Source of the DNA: Rhodopseudomonas sp.
GTDB lineage: Bacteria; Pseudomonadota; Alphaproteobacteria; Rhizobiales; Xanthobacteraceae
DNA length: 64,000 bases
Direction of reading: 5' to 3'
Assembly: GCF_013377015.1 (NCBI RefSeq)
Contig: NZ_JACABA010000005.1
Coordinates: forward strand, 1-64,000
Shown here: one piece after another, positions 8,821 through 18,344 of the stretch
Position numbering within the stretch: the first letter of the stretch is position 1
Layout of the letters: each line of letters begins with the position of its first letter
Translations under genes and position numbers: made by a program
The notes under the pieces: model-generated
Databases searched by the model: none
Seen by the model: only the letters and a program-made list of their open reading frames with translations
Told to the model about the DNA's origin: nothing

Positions 8821-9506
8821 AGGCCCGCGGCGACCGGCTTCACCGCAGCCTTGATCAGCTTCATCGCGTCGTCGCTGTCCCATTCCGCGGGACCCGCGAT
8901 GGTGCCGATCTCGCAGCCGTTGCCGTCGACCAGCACCGAGGTCGGCATCCCGAGCGCCCGGCCGACGCTCTTAAGATCCTGGAACACCCTGGCCTTGGCG
9001 TCGCTAAAATAGCCGAGCCGGGTCAGCTTTTCGTCCTGAAGAAACTTCTTCGGCTTGTCGTGGTCGCGGGTGTCGATGTTGATCGCCACCACCTCGAAAT
9101 TCGCGCTGCCGAGCTTGGCCTGCAAATTATCCAGCGCCGGCATTTCCTTGCGGCAGGGCACACACCAGGTCGCCCACAGGTTCACCAGAATGGTGCGGCC
9201 GCGCCAGTCCGACAGCTTTTTCGGCTGGCCGCCGGCATCCTCGAAGGCGAGGTCCGGGAGCTTCAGCGGCGCCGTCGCCATGGTCAGCGCGGCAACCTCG
9301 CCGTGCGCCAGCGGCGCCAGCTTCTGCGCAAGGTTGACTGCGGCGCGGCAGGCCGGATCGCCCGACGCATTGCGTTTCAGCCCGGCAATCCCGTATACCC
9401 CGGCCAATCCGATCAAACCGCCGACCGCGACGACGGCGACAATGATCGGGATGCGGCGGCTGGCGCCAGGTCGCTGCGGGGCGGGGTCGGGCAAGGTTTC
9501 ATCCAT
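8817..9506 (-). CDS. tlpA: Thiol:disulfide interchange protein TlpA
   Basis: The 229-residue protein has one N-terminal membrane anchor (about residues 20-42) and a periplasmic thioredoxin fold with active site WCVPC (C115, C118) and a cis-Pro near GMPTS. In Bradyrhizobium TlpA keeps periplasmic copper-site cysteines reduced for cytochrome aa3 assembly (established family knowledge). Extra cysteines C53 and one in NGCEIG fit the TlpA subgroup. It is divergent from argH with about 100 bases between, an arrangement also seen in related genomes. Confidence 0.93.
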   Translation of the reverse strand: MDETLPDPAPQRPGASRRIPIIVAVVAVGGLIGLAGVYGIAGLKRNASGDPACRAAVNLAQKLAPLAHGEVAALTMATAPLKLPDLAFEDAGGQPKKLSDWRGRTILVNLWATWCVPCRKEMPALDNLQAKLGSANFEVVAINIDTRDHDKPKKFLQDEKLTRLGYFSDAKARVFQDLKSVGRALGMPTSVLVDGNGCEIGTIAGPAEWDSDDAMKLIKAAVKPVAAGL

Positions 9507-9604
9507 CAGGATTTAATTACCGGCAGGCTGCGTCTGGTTGGAGGCGAATGTGAGATGACGGATTCGGGCGGCGCAGGGACGGGCATGATCGTGGACGGCA
9601 CAGC

Positions 9605-11002
9605 ATGAGCAACAAGATGTGGGGCGGCCGGTTCACCGAGCGTCCCGACGAGATCATGGAAGAGATCAACGTCTCGATCGACGTCGATCGCCACCTTTAC
9701 GCCCAGGACATCGCGGCGTCCAAGGCCCATGCCGCGATGCTCGCCAAGCAAGGCATCATCACGGCGGTTGATGCGAAAAATATCGCCAAGGGTCTAGACA
9801 CGATCCTGTCAGAGATCGGCCAGGACAAATTCAGCTTCAAGCGCGCGCTCGAAGACATTCACATGAATGTCGAGAGCCGGCTGTCGGACTTGATCGGCTC
9901 CGCCGCCGGACGGCTGCACACCGCGCGCTCGCGCAACGACCAGGTGGCCACCGATTTCCGGCTGTTCGTGCGCGATATCATCGACGACACCGACGCCGCG
10001 CTGGCCGCGTTCCAGCGCGCGCTGGTCGACCGCGCGATCGAGCATGCCGACACCGTAATGCCGGGCTTCACCCATCTGCAGACCGCCCAGCCGGTGACCT
10101 TCGGGCATCATCTGATGGCCTATGTGGAGATGGCGGCGCGGGATCGCGGCCGGTTCCAGGACGCCCGCAAGCGGCTGAACGAAAGCCCGCTCGGCGCCGC
10201 GGCGCTGGCCGGGACCTCGTTCCCGATCGACCGCGTCGCCACCGCGCAGGCGCTCGGCTTTGAGCGGCCGATGGCGAATTCGCTCGACGCGGTGTCGGAC
10301 CGCGACTTCGTGCTGGAAACGCTGGCGGCGGCGTCGATCTGCGCGGTGCATTTGTCGCGCTTCGCCGAGGAGATCGTGATCTGGACCTCGCCGCTGGTCG
10401 GCCTGATCCGGCTGTCCGACAAATTCACCACCGGCTCCTCGATCATGCCGCAGAAGCGGAATCCCGACGCTGCCGAACTGGTGCGGGCGAAAACCGGCCG
10501 GGTGATTGGCGCGCTGACCGGGCTGTTAATCGTTATGAAGGGGCTGCCGCTGGCCTATCAGAAGGACATGCAGGAAGACAAACAGGGCGCGATGGAGGCC
10601 TTCGCCGCGCTGTCGCTGGCGATCCGGGCGATGACCGGCATGGTTGGCGACCTGGTCCCGGACCAGGAGCGGATGAAAGCCGCCGCCGGCGAGGGCTATG
10701 CCACCGCCACCGATCTGGCCGACTGGCTGGTGCGGACGCTGAAAATGCCGTTCCGCGACGCCCATCACGTCACCGGCCGGATTGTCGGCGTCGCCTTCAA
10801 GGCCGGGGTGGCGCTGCACGAATTGCCGCTGCAGCAGATGCAGGCGATCGAACCGCGCATCACCTCGGCTGCGTTGGCTGTGCTGAGCGTGGAATCGTCG
10901 GTGAAAAGCCGCGTCTCCTACGGCGGCACTGCGCCGAAGAACGTCCGCGCGCAGGCCAAGGCCTGGCTCAAGCGATTGGAAAAAGAGCGGAAATTAGGCT
11001 GA
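9605..11002 (+). CDS. argH: Argininosuccinate lyase
   Basis: The 465-residue enzyme cleaves argininosuccinate to arginine and fumarate, the last step of arginine synthesis. Family features include [25 protein letters not shown], the catalytic His region [16 protein letters not shown] and the superfamily signature [11 protein letters not shown]. The length is standard. A small lipoprotein gene and lysA follow in the same direction with short gaps, so arginine and lysine synthesis functions may be co-transcribed. Confidence 0.97.
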   Translation: MSNKMWGGRFTERPDEIMEEINVSIDVDRHLYAQDIAASKAHAAMLAKQGIITAVDAKNIAKGLDTILSEIGQDKFSFKRALEDIHMNVESRLSDLIGSAAGRLHTARSRNDQVATDFRLFVRDIIDDTDAALAAFQRALVDRAIEHADTVMPGFTHLQTAQPVTFGHHLMAYVEMAARDRGRFQDARKRLNESPLGAAALAGTSFPIDRVATAQALGFERPMANSLDAVSDRDFVLETLAAASICAVHLSRFAEEIVIWTSPLVGLIRLSDKFTTGSSIMPQKRNPDAAELVRAKTGRVIGALTGLLIVMKGLPLAYQKDMQEDKQGAMEAFAALSLAIRAMTGMVGDLVPDQERMKAAAGEGYATATDLADWLVRTLKMPFRDAHHVTGRIVGVAFKAGVALHELPLQQMQAIEPRITSAALAVLSVESSVKSRVSYGGTAPKNVRAQAKAWLKRLEKERKLG

Positions 11003-11094
11003 TCCGGAGGCTGGCCGGAAAATACAATTTGACTCCGGGTCTCGCCAGAGCCCGGCAATCTTTGTATGGTGCCGCCGCAATTGGGGAAATCGAC

Positions 11095-11346
11095 GTGAAC
11101 CGCTCTGCCAGTCCATCGCGATGGGCCATCCTTGTTGTTGTCGCGGCATCCCTGGCCCTTGCCGGCTGCGGCCGCAAGTCCGGGCTGGATCTGCCGCCGG
11201 GCGCGGCGGGGGCGGCGACTCCCACGGCAGAGGCCGAGCCGGCGGCCAAGGGTGACGTGTTCGATCCTTCCTACGGAATCAATGCGCCTCCCAAAGCGGA
11301 GAAGGGTAGGAAGAAGTCCTTCATCCTCGATCCGCTGCTGGACTAG
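11095..11346 (+). CDS. Small lipoprotein, LptM/YifL-like (83 aa)
   Basis: From the GTG at 11095 the product has a lysine-free but Arg-containing signal peptide ending in the lipobox LAGC (C25), followed by GRKSGLDLPPG. This matches the small prokaryotic lipoproteins often found just upstream of lysA; in E. coli LptM helps the LptD outer-membrane translocon mature, but that role is not shown for this group. It ends six bases before lysA. The longer upstream frame from 11029 would bury the signal peptide and is rejected. Confidence 0.85.
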   Translation: MNRSASPSRWAILVVVAASLALAGCGRKSGLDLPPGAAGAATPTAEAEPAAKGDVFDPSYGINAPPKAEKGRKKSFILDPLLD

Positions 11347-11352
11347 CCGCCA

Positions 11353-12618
11353 ATGCGCCATTTCGATTATCGCGACGGCGTGCTTCACGCCGAGGGCGTG
11401 AATCTTGCGGCTTTGGCCGACTCGGTCGGCACGCCGTTCTACTGCTATTCCACCGCGACGCTGGAGCGGCACTACCGGGTGTTCACCGAGGCCTTCGCCG
11501 GCATCGACACGCTGGTGTGTTACGCCATGAAGGCCAATTCCAACCAGTCGGTGCTGCGCACCCTGGCGAAGCTCGGCGCCGGCGCCGACGTGGTCTCGGG
11601 CGGCGAGTTGAAGCGGGCGCTGGCGGCCGGAATTCCGCCGCAGAAGATCCTGTTCTCCGGCGTCGGCAAGACCGAGACCGAGCTGCGCGCCGCGCTGGCC
11701 CACGACATCCTCTGCATCAACGTCGAATCCGAGCCCGAACTCGAACTGCTGTCGCGGCTCGCCAGCGAGACCGGCCACACCGCGCGGATCTCGATCCGGG
11801 TCAATCCGGACGTCGATTCCGGCGGCCACGCCAAGATCTCCACCGGCAAATCGGAGAACAAGTTCGGCATTCCGCTCAGCCATGCCCGCGCGGTCTATGC
11901 CCGCGCAGCGTCGTTGCCCGGCATCCGCGTCACCGGCGTCGACATGCATATCGGCAGCCAGATCATCGATCTCGGTCCGATGGAAGCGGCGTTCCGGCTG
12001 CTCGCCGAATTCGTCACCGTGCTGCGCAGCGACGGCCACATCATCGGCCACGTCGATTTTGGCGGCGGGCTCGGGATTCCCTACTACGAGGATCGCGACG
12101 CGCCGCCGGAGCCCTTGGCCTATGCGGAGATGGTCAAGCGGGTGACGCACAATCTCGGCTGCACGCTGATGTTCGAGCCGGGCCGGATGATCGTCGGCAA
12201 CGCCGGCATTCTGGTCAGCCGGGTGATCTATCTGAAGCGCGGCGATGGCAAGAATTTTGTGATCATCGACGCCGCGATGAATGATTTGATCCGTCCCACT
12301 CTGTACGAGGCCTATCACGAAATTTTGCCGGTGCGGGCTCCCGCGCCTGGTGCCACGACGATCGTCGCCGACGTGGTCGGTCCGGTCTGCGAGACCGGCG
12401 ACTATCTCGCGCTCGACCGCAAATTGCCCGAGCCGAAATCCGGCGATCTGCTGGCGATTATGACCGCCGGCGCCTATGGGGCGGTGCAGGCCGGCAGCTA
12501 CAACACCCGCGCGCTGGTGCCGGAAGTACTGGTCAATGGCGAACAATACGCTGTGGTGCGTCCGCGCATCGAGGTCGAGCAACTGATCGCGATGGATACG
12601 CTCGCGCCATGGCTGTGA
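11353..12618 (+). CDS. lysA: Diaminopimelate decarboxylase
   Basis: The 421-residue PLP enzyme makes lysine from meso-diaminopimelate. The PLP lysine is in CYAMKANSN, with HIGSQI, the glycine-rich phosphate-binding GGGLGIPY and the second-half active-site motif GPVCETGDYLA. It follows the lipoprotein gene by six bases, the usual lptM-lysA pairing. A hairpin at 12652-12688 lies shortly after the stop. Confidence 0.97.
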   Translation: MRHFDYRDGVLHAEGVNLAALADSVGTPFYCYSTATLERHYRVFTEAFAGIDTLVCYAMKANSNQSVLRTLAKLGAGADVVSGGELKRALAAGIPPQKILFSGVGKTETELRAALAHDILCINVESEPELELLSRLASETGHTARISIRVNPDVDSGGHAKISTGKSENKFGIPLSHARAVYARAASLPGIRVTGVDMHIGSQIIDLGPMEAAFRLLAEFVTVLRSDGHIIGHVDFGGGLGIPYYEDRDAPPEPLAYAEMVKRVTHNLGCTLMFEPGRMIVGNAGILVSRVIYLKRGDGKNFVIIDAAMNDLIRPTLYEAYHEILPVRAPAPGATTIVADVVGPVCETGDYLALDRKLPEPKSGDLLAIMTAGAYGAVQAGSYNTRALVPEVLVNGEQYAVVRPRIEVEQLIAMDTLAPWL

Positions 12619-12651
12619 GGCCCAACGGGGCTCGAAGGTGGATTGCAAGGG

Positions 12652-12688
12652 CGGGACCGCCATACGCGACTAAAAGATGGCGGTCCCG
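12652..12688 (+). terminator. Hairpin after lysA
   Basis: CGGGACCGCCAT pairs perfectly with ATGGCGGTCCCG around a 13-base loop, 33 bases after the lysA stop. It could terminate the argH-lysA transcript. No T-run follows. Confidence 0.5.
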
Positions 12689-12920
12689 ATCGCGCGATTG
12701 CAACTAGTGCCGGGAAGGGCGGCTTCGCCGACCTGCTCTGCGCGACAATTTCACCGTATCGATCTGCCGCGCCGCAGCAACGCAATCCATCGCTTAACCT
12801 AACTGATCAACCTTACCGCGGCGGAGGCGTGGAACTCGCTCTGCCCACCACCACGACTCCCGCCGCCTGCTCGAACGGCTTGATCGCGGTAGTAGTCGGA
12901 CTCCTCGCCCGTCTTGCGCC
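12689..12920. other. Intergenic region between convergent lysA and pcaC-like genes
   Basis: Apart from the hairpin at 12652-12688 I see no gene, repeat or clear regulatory site here. The open frame at 12643-12996 runs antisense into the decarboxylase gene and has no ribosome binding site. Confidence 0.4.
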
Positions 12921-13301
12921 TCAGCCCTTGTCGAGTTCGGCGAATACTTCGCGGGCGTGGCGGAAGCTGTCGACCCCAGCCGGCACCCCGGCATAGATCG
13001 CCACCTGCATGAAGATCTCGCGGATCTCGTCCTTGGTGACGCCGTTGGTCAGCGCGCCCTTGATGTGGATCCGCAATTCATGCGGCCGGTTCAGAATCGC
13101 GATCATCGCCAGATTGAGCATGCTGCGGGTCTTGCGCGGCAATTGCTCGCGGCCCCAGACCGCGCCCCAGCAATATTCGGTGACCAGTTCCTGGAACGGC
13201 TTGTTGAAATCGTCGGCGTTCTTCATCGCGTTCTCGACATAGGCCTCGCCCAGCACCGCCTTGCGAATTTCCAGTCCCTTGTCGTGTGTTGCCTTGTCCA
13301 T
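12921..13301 (-). CDS. pcaC: Carboxymuconolactone decarboxylase family protein (PcaC-like)
   Basis: The 126-residue protein resembles 4-carboxymuconolactone decarboxylase of the beta-ketoadipate pathway: KGLEIRKAVLGEAYVE, then TEYCWGAVWGR and LNLAMIAILNRPHELRIH and a C-terminal AIYAGVPAGVDSF. There is no CxxC redox pair as in AhpD-type members, which favours the decarboxylase branch. It stands alone without other pca genes, so assignment to protocatechuate breakdown rests on family similarity only. Confidence 0.8.
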   Translation of the reverse strand: MDKATHDKGLEIRKAVLGEAYVENAMKNADDFNKPFQELVTEYCWGAVWGREQLPRKTRSMLNLAMIAILNRPHELRIHIKGALTNGVTKDEIREIFMQVAIYAGVPAGVDSFRHAREVFAELDKG

Positions 13302-13458
13302 CTTGTTTCCTCTAGTGGATGTGCGCGGACGTTACGGGGTCGGGCCGCCGCCGTCACGCTTTCGTGTTATGCGCGGCCGGGACAGGGTTTCCCGTCTCAA
13401 GGCGGTGCCTCATTGCCGCCTTTGTGCTAGGCTGCAGTTCGGCAACCCGGAGAGATTG

Positions 13459-15993
13459 TTGAGCGGCAGCATCCCTGACCCGTCGCAGGCCCCGCGCGAT
13501 CACGACGCCGCGGCGCGGCTGCAATTGTCGCAAGCCCTGCAGCGATCGAAATTCGCGATCGCGTGGGAGCGTGGGTGGCCGTGTTTGGCGCGGTTTCTCA
13601 GCGTCACGGGGCTGTTTCTTGCGGTGTCTTGGGCCGGGCTGTGGCTGGCGCTCGCCCGCGCCGTCGGGCTTGCGCTCTTTGCGCTGCTGTTGCTGGCGGC
13701 GCTGTTTCCGCTGATTCGTTTTCGCTGGCCAAGCCGCGACGACGCGCTCGCCCGGCTCGACCGCAACAGCGGGATTCGGCATCGCCCCGCCACCGCGCTG
13801 ACCGACACGCTGGCCTCGAGCGACCCGGTGGCGCAGGCGCTGTGGCAGGTGCAGCGCGAGCGCACGCTTGCCTCATTGAAGCGGATTCGCGCCGGGCTGC
13901 CGTCGCCACGGCTGGCGATCCACGATCCCTGGGCGCTGCGCGCCTTGGTCGCGGTGACGCTGGTAGCAACCTTCATCGCCGCGGGCGAAGAGCGTTCGGC
14001 GCGGGTCGCGGCGGCGTTCGATTGGAACGGCGTGCTGGCGCCCGCCAATGTCCGGGTCGACGCCTGGGTCACCCCGCCGCTCTACACCAACAAGCCGCCG
14101 ATCATCCTGTCGGCGAGCAAGGACGCCGGCGCGCCGGTGCAAGGGGTGCTGCCGGTGCCGGCGGGCTCGACCCTGCTGGTGCGCTCCAGCGGCGGCAGTC
14201 TCGACGTCGCGGTCGGCGGTGGCGTCACCGCGGCCGAGTCGGCGACCGAAGCCCCGAAGGGCACCAGCGAGCGGCACTTCACGATTGCAGCCGACGGCAC
14301 CGCACAGGTCCGCGCGCCGTCCGGACAGCCGCTGTGGAAATTCAGCGCGACGCCCGATCGCGCGCCAACGATCGCGCTGGCCAAGGACCCCGAACGTCAG
14401 GCCCGCGGCTCGCTGCAGATGTCCTACAAGCTCGAGGACGATTACGGGGTCACCGAGGCGCATGCGCTGTTCGCCTTGGCCGCGCCTGTTCCGACCAAAC
14501 CCGGCGACGCCGCCAAGCCCGGCGGCCCGAACGCCGCGGCGCCGCGGCCGCTGTTCGAGCCGCCACAATTCGCGCTGGTGCTGCCGAATGCGCGGACCCG
14601 CAACGGCGTCGGTCAGACCGTCAAGGATCTCAGCGAGGACCCGTTCGCCGGCACCGACGTCACACTGACGCTGACCGCGAAGGATGAGGCCGGCAACAAA
14701 GGCAAGAGTGAGCCGTTCAGCATGCGGCTGCCGGAGCGGCTGTTCACCAAACCGCTGGCGCGCGCGTTGATCGAGCAGCGCCGGATTCTCGCGCTCGACG
14801 CCAACCAGAATGCCCAGGTCTACACCGCGCTCGACGCGCTGATGATCGCTCCGGAAGCCTTCACGCCCGAGGCCGGACAATATCTCGGCCTCTACACCGT
14901 GACCAACCAGCTCGAGCGGGCGCGCACCGACGATCAGCTGCGCGACGTGGTCGCCAGCCTGTGGTCGTTGGCGGTGACGATCGAGGACGGCGACATCACC
15001 GATGTCGACAAGGCGTTGCGCGCCGCGCAGGACGCGCTGAAGCAGGCGCTGGAGCGCGGCGCCAGCGACGAGGAAATCAAGAAGCTCACCGAGAATCTGC
15101 GCGCCGCGCTGGACAATTTCCTGCGCCAACTCGCCCAGCAGCAGCGCAACAATCCGCAGCAGCTGGCCCGCCCGCTCGACCCAAATACCAAGATGATGCG
15201 GCAGCAGGATCTCAACAACATGATCGAGCGCATGGAGCGGCTGTCGCGCTCCGGCGACAAGGACGCCGCCAAGCAATTGCTCGAACAGTTGCAGCAGATG
15301 CTGGAAAATCTGCAGATGGCGCAGCCGGGCCAGGCCGGCGACGGCGAAATGCAGCAATCGCTGAACGAACTCGGCGACATGATCCGCAAGCAGCAGCAAT
15401 TGCGCGACAAGACCTTCAAGCAGGGCCAGGACCAGCGCCGCGACCGGATGCGCGGCCAGAAGGGCGAGCAGGGTCTCGGCGATCTGCAGCAGGACCAGCA
15501 AGGGCTGCGCGACCGGCTGAAGAAGCTGCAGGACGAACTGGCCAAGCGCGGCATGGGGCCGGGGCAGCAGGATCAGCAGGGCGAGGGCGAGGACGGTCTT
15601 GGCCAGGCGGATTCCGCGATGGGCGACGCCGATGGCCGGCTCGGCGAGGGCAATGCCGACGGCGCGGTCGACTCCCAGGGCAAGGCGCTGGAGGCGCTGC
15701 GCAAGGGCGCCCAGAAGCTCGCCGAGGCGATGCAGCAAGGCGACGGCGAAGGCCAGGGCGACGGCCCGGGCAACCGCCCCGGCCGCCAGCAAAGCGGCGG
15801 CAATCGCAGCGACCCGTTGGGCCGGCCGTTGCACGGCCGAGAATTCGGCGACGATCTGACCGTCAAGATCCCCGGCGAAATCGACGTGCAGCGGGTGCGG
15901 CGGATCCTCGAAGAACTGCGGCGCCGGCTTGGCGACGTCGCGCGGCCGCAGATCGAACTCGATTACATTGAGCGGCTGCTGAAGGATTACTGA
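13459..15993 (+). CDS. TIGR02302 family large membrane protein (DUF4175)
   Basis: The TTG at 13459 follows GGAGAGA; homology-free sequence lies upstream. The 844-residue product starts with two close membrane helices (about residues 36-85), continues as a long periplasmic-type region and ends with Gln-rich predicted coiled coil (about residues 540-740; QQQRNNPQQ, QQMLENLQ) and a Gly/Gln-rich stretch. This matches the TIGR02302/DUF4175 family of Rhizobiales; its biochemical role is unknown to me. The conserved C-terminus contains KIPGEIDVQRVRRILEELRR. The large antisense frame at 13873-15834 is a codon-bias shadow. Confidence 0.85.
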   Translation: MSGSIPDPSQAPRDHDAAARLQLSQALQRSKFAIAWERGWPCLARFLSVTGLFLAVSWAGLWLALARAVGLALFALLLLAALFPLIRFRWPSRDDALARLDRNSGIRHRPATALTDTLASSDPVAQALWQVQRERTLASLKRIRAGLPSPRLAIHDPWALRALVAVTLVATFIAAGEERSARVAAAFDWNGVLAPANVRVDAWVTPPLYTNKPPIILSASKDAGAPVQGVLPVPAGSTLLVRSSGGSLDVAVGGGVTAAESATEAPKGTSERHFTIAADGTAQVRAPSGQPLWKFSATPDRAPTIALAKDPERQARGSLQMSYKLEDDYGVTEAHALFALAAPVPTKPGDAAKPGGPNAAAPRPLFEPPQFALVLPNARTRNGVGQTVKDLSEDPFAGTDVTLTLTAKDEAGNKGKSEPFSMRLPERLFTKPLARALIEQRRILALDANQNAQVYTALDALMIAPEAFTPEAGQYLGLYTVTNQLERARTDDQLRDVVASLWSLAVTIEDGDITDVDKALRAAQDALKQALERGASDEEIKKLTENLRAALDNFLRQLAQQQRNNPQQLARPLDPNTKMMRQQDLNNMIERMERLSRSGDKDAAKQLLEQLQQMLENLQMAQPGQAGDGEMQQSLNELGDMIRKQQQLRDKTFKQGQDQRRDRMRGQKGEQGLGDLQQDQQGLRDRLKKLQDELAKRGMGPGQQDQQGEGEDGLGQADSAMGDADGRLGEGNADGAVDSQGKALEALRKGAQKLAEAMQQGDGEGQGDGPGNRPGRQQSGGNRSDPLGRPLHGREFGDDLTVKIPGEIDVQRVRRILEELRRRLGDVARPQIELDYIERLLKDY

Positions 15994-16015
15994 GCGAGCG
16001 GTATCACCCCGCTGT

Positions 16016-16113
16016 CATCACCCGCGCGAGCGGGTGACCCAGTATTGCAGAGCGCTCGCGATATAGATGTGAAGCTGCGGCGTACGGGATCCCCGCTTTC
16101 GCGGGGATGACGG
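16016..16113. repeat. Two-hairpin intergenic repeat element (about 98 bp)
   Basis: The element opens with TCACCCGC-GCGA-GCGGGTGA (16018-16037), then CCCAGTATTGCAGAG, and closes with ATCCCCGC-TTTC-GCGGGGAT (16089-16108) and GACGG. This is the same architecture as the REP doublet at 37110-37256: outer hairpins, CCCAGTATT next to the first and a GTAC step before the second. It lies between the TIGR02302 gene and the convergent cpdR-like gene and may also act as a two-way terminator. Confidence 0.65.
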
Positions 16114-16146
16114 GGTATTAAACGGCGGGCTGCCCCGGTCCCCTCG

Positions 16147-16524
16147 TCAGCCCCGCTTCTTCGCCGCCAGCGCGTCGGCCACCGCGGTGCGGATGTCGGC
16201 CACCGAGAACGGCTTGGTGATGACGTCGTGGACGATGGCGTCTAGGCCGGAGGCGCGTTCACGCTGATCGGCGAAGCCGGTCATCAGCAGGATGGTGAGA
16301 TTGGGGAAATCGCGCTTCACCGCCAGCGCCAGCGCGATGCCGTCCATGATCGGCATCTTGATGTCGGTCAGCAACAAGTCGAACGCGCCGTTCTCGCGGG
16401 TCAGGATTTCCAGCGCCTCGCCGCCGTCCTCGGCGGTGACGGTCTGGTGGCCGTCCATCGCGATGGCGCGCGCCACCAGCAGGCGCATCGATTCTTCGTC
16501 GTCGGCGATCAGTACACGCGGCAT
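16147..16524 (-). CDS. cpdR: Single-domain response regulator, CpdR-like
   Basis: The 125-residue protein is a bare receiver: acidic pocket D8/D9, phospho-acceptor D54 in LLTDIKMPIMDG, Thr/Ser in LMTGFAD and Lys in ITKPFSV. Without an output domain it resembles CpdR of Caulobacter, which controls ClpXP delivery of cell-cycle proteins. The N-terminus (RVLIADDEESMRLLVARA) and the segment MDGHQTVTAEDGGEALE fit that subgroup. The ATG at 16524 is chosen since the receiver fold begins there. No cognate kinase is adjacent. Confidence 0.72.
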   Translation of the reverse strand: MPRVLIADDEESMRLLVARAIAMDGHQTVTAEDGGEALEILTRENGAFDLLLTDIKMPIMDGIALALAVKRDFPNLTILLMTGFADQRERASGLDAIVHDVITKPFSVADIRTAVADALAAKKRG

Positions 16525-16594
16525 CGTACCGTCCTGAACAGGCGGCGGTCGCGGTGGCCGCCGGGCAATCGGAATCAAGCTTTAGGGAGCAATC

Positions 16595-17473
16595 CTATGC
16601 GCGCCCGGACGCCATGTCGCGCTTGGAGAAGAAGCGGACGTCGATGGCCCGGGCCTCGGCCGGCGGCGAGGCCAGCCGCGAGCGGAACCAGGCCTTTTCG
16701 CCCGGCTCCAGCACGGATTGTTCGAGCACCGCGTTCCAGGCGTAGATTTCGGTGCCGTGCTCGTCGCGGACCACGAAGCGCAGCCGCGGCAGGCTGACCG
16801 GCTTGCGGCCCTGGCCGATGATCAGGCCCTCGATCACCAGCACCGGCTTGTTTTCCACAGTCTCGGTCGTGATCTTGACGTCCTTGATCGCCAGGTCGCG
16901 CAGGTTCACTTCGAACCCGACCAGCTTGAAGAACGTCGCTGTCTGCGGCATCAGCCGCACCACATCGACGCGCCAGATCAGCAGCGCCATCACCAGCGCG
17001 CCCATCGCCGCGCAGGCGATCGGCGCGCTGAAAATCGATTTGACCGGCTTGAACAGATTGTCGACCGGCCGCAGCAGCCGCACCAGCAGCGACGGTCGGC
17101 GCGGCCGTGCGAACGATCGCGATTCGGCGATTTCCTCGACCGGTTGTTGCGACCAGCTTTCGGGTTCGGCGGCCTGCGAGAAAGCGGCGCTGGCCTCGGT
17201 CTCGGGCATCTCGGCAGTGATCGAGGGGCTCTCGACCACGGGGGTCTCCTCGTCGTCGCCGAGATCGCCCCAGCCCGGGTCGTTGTCGAGCCCCGCCGCT
17301 GGCTTGGCGTCCGCGGTCATCGCCGCGACCCGAACCTCGGTCTGGGCGGCGTCCTCGGCGTGGGCCAGCCAGACCTGCTTGCAGCGGGAACAGCGGACCG
17401 TGCGGCCGGCTTCGCCCAAAGTGGACGGATCGATCGCATAGGATGTCGTACAATGGGGACAGACGATGTGCAT
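16595..17473 (-). CDS. MJ0042-type zinc-ribbon protein with membrane anchor
   Basis: The 292-residue protein opens with an MJ0042 zinc finger (C5, C8, C28, C31: VCPHC and RCSRC), followed by a poorly conserved acidic linker, a single membrane helix at about residues 148-170 and a C-terminal DUF3426-like domain (LVGFEVNLRDLAIKDV, VIEGLIIGQG). Such proteins are widespread in alphaproteobacteria next to ftsE/ftsX; function is unknown. It is divergent from ftsE with about 200 bases between starts, which fits the conserved neighbourhood. Confidence 0.85.
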   Translation of the reverse strand: MHIVCPHCTTSYAIDPSTLGEAGRTVRCSRCKQVWLAHAEDAAQTEVRVAAMTADAKPAAGLDNDPGWGDLGDDEETPVVESPSITAEMPETEASAAFSQAAEPESWSQQPVEEIAESRSFARPRRPSLLVRLLRPVDNLFKPVKSIFSAPIACAAMGALVMALLIWRVDVVRLMPQTATFFKLVGFEVNLRDLAIKDVKITTETVENKPVLVIEGLIIGQGRKPVSLPRLRFVVRDEHGTEIYAWNAVLEQSVLEPGEKAWFRSRLASPPAEARAIDVRFFSKRDMASGRA

Positions 17474-17676
17474 GAGCGAATCGCTACAATGATGCTGACC
17501 AGATCGTACCTCGCGTCCGTTAACGAACCGGAAACCATAACAGCGTCACAACCGGCGGGTCGGCCGGCGCCCTCGGCGCTGCCGTGGTGTTGCTTCTGGC
17601 GGCGCGCCGAAGCGGGCCGGCGGGCCGTGCCGCGCCATGGCGATCGCCGTCGCGCCAACCTCGAACGGAGCTGAAT

Positions 17677-18336
17677 GTGGTTCGGTTCGAAAATGTCGGC
17701 CTCCGCTACGGGCTCGGACCGGAAATCCTGCGCGACCTCAATTTCGCGGTTCCGGCGCATTCATTCCAGTTCCTCACCGGCCCGTCCGGCGCCGGCAAGA
17801 CCTCGCTGCTGCGGCTGCTGTTCCTGTCGCTGCGGCCGACCCGCGGTCTGGTCAATCTATTCGGTCACGACGTCTCACTGCTGAGCAAGGACGAAATCGC
17901 CGCGCTGCGGCAGCGGATCGGCATCGTGTTGCAGGATTTTCGCCTGCTCGACCACATGACCACCTATGAAAACGTCGCGTTGCCGTTCCGGGTGATGGGC
18001 CGCGACGAATCCAGCTACCGCCGGGAAGTCATCGATCTCTTGAAATGGGTTGGACTCGGCGAACGGATGGATGCGCTGCCGCCGATCCTGTCCGGCGGCG
18101 AGAAGCAGCGCGCCGCGATCGCGCGGGCGGTGATCGGAAGGCCGCATCTGTTGCTGGCCGACGAGCCGACCGGCAATGTTGATCCGACCCTGGGGCGGCG
18201 GCTGCTACGGCTGTTCATCGAGTTGAACAAGTCGGGCACCGCGGTGATCATCGCCACCCACGATATCGCGCTGATGGATCAGTACGAGGCGCGGCGGCTG
18301 GTGCTGCATCAGGGACGACTGCACATCTATGAGTAG
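17677..18336 (+). CDS. ftsE: Cell division ATP-binding protein FtsE
   Basis: From the GTG at 17677 (GGAG upstream) the 219-residue ATPase shows Walker A GPSGAGKTS, Q-loop VLQDFRLLDHMTTYENV, signature LSGGEKQRAAIARA, Walker B LLLADEPTGNVD and the switch His in IATHD. FtsE pairs with FtsX to control peptidoglycan hydrolases at the septum. It ends eight bases before ftsX. The longer frame from 17584 extends into Arg-rich sequence with no similarity and is not used. Confidence 0.93.
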   Translation: MVRFENVGLRYGLGPEILRDLNFAVPAHSFQFLTGPSGAGKTSLLRLLFLSLRPTRGLVNLFGHDVSLLSKDEIAALRQRIGIVLQDFRLLDHMTTYENVALPFRVMGRDESSYRREVIDLLKWVGLGERMDALPPILSGGEKQRAAIARAVIGRPHLLLADEPTGNVDPTLGRRLLRLFIELNKSGTAVIIATHDIALMDQYEARRLVLHQGRLHIYE

Positions 18337-18344
18337 GCAGGGCA

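Noticed and set aside
13873-15834. 653-residue open frame antisense to the TIGR02302 gene
   Set aside because: Leucine/glutamine-rich shadow caused by the Gln-rich coiled coil on the real strand.
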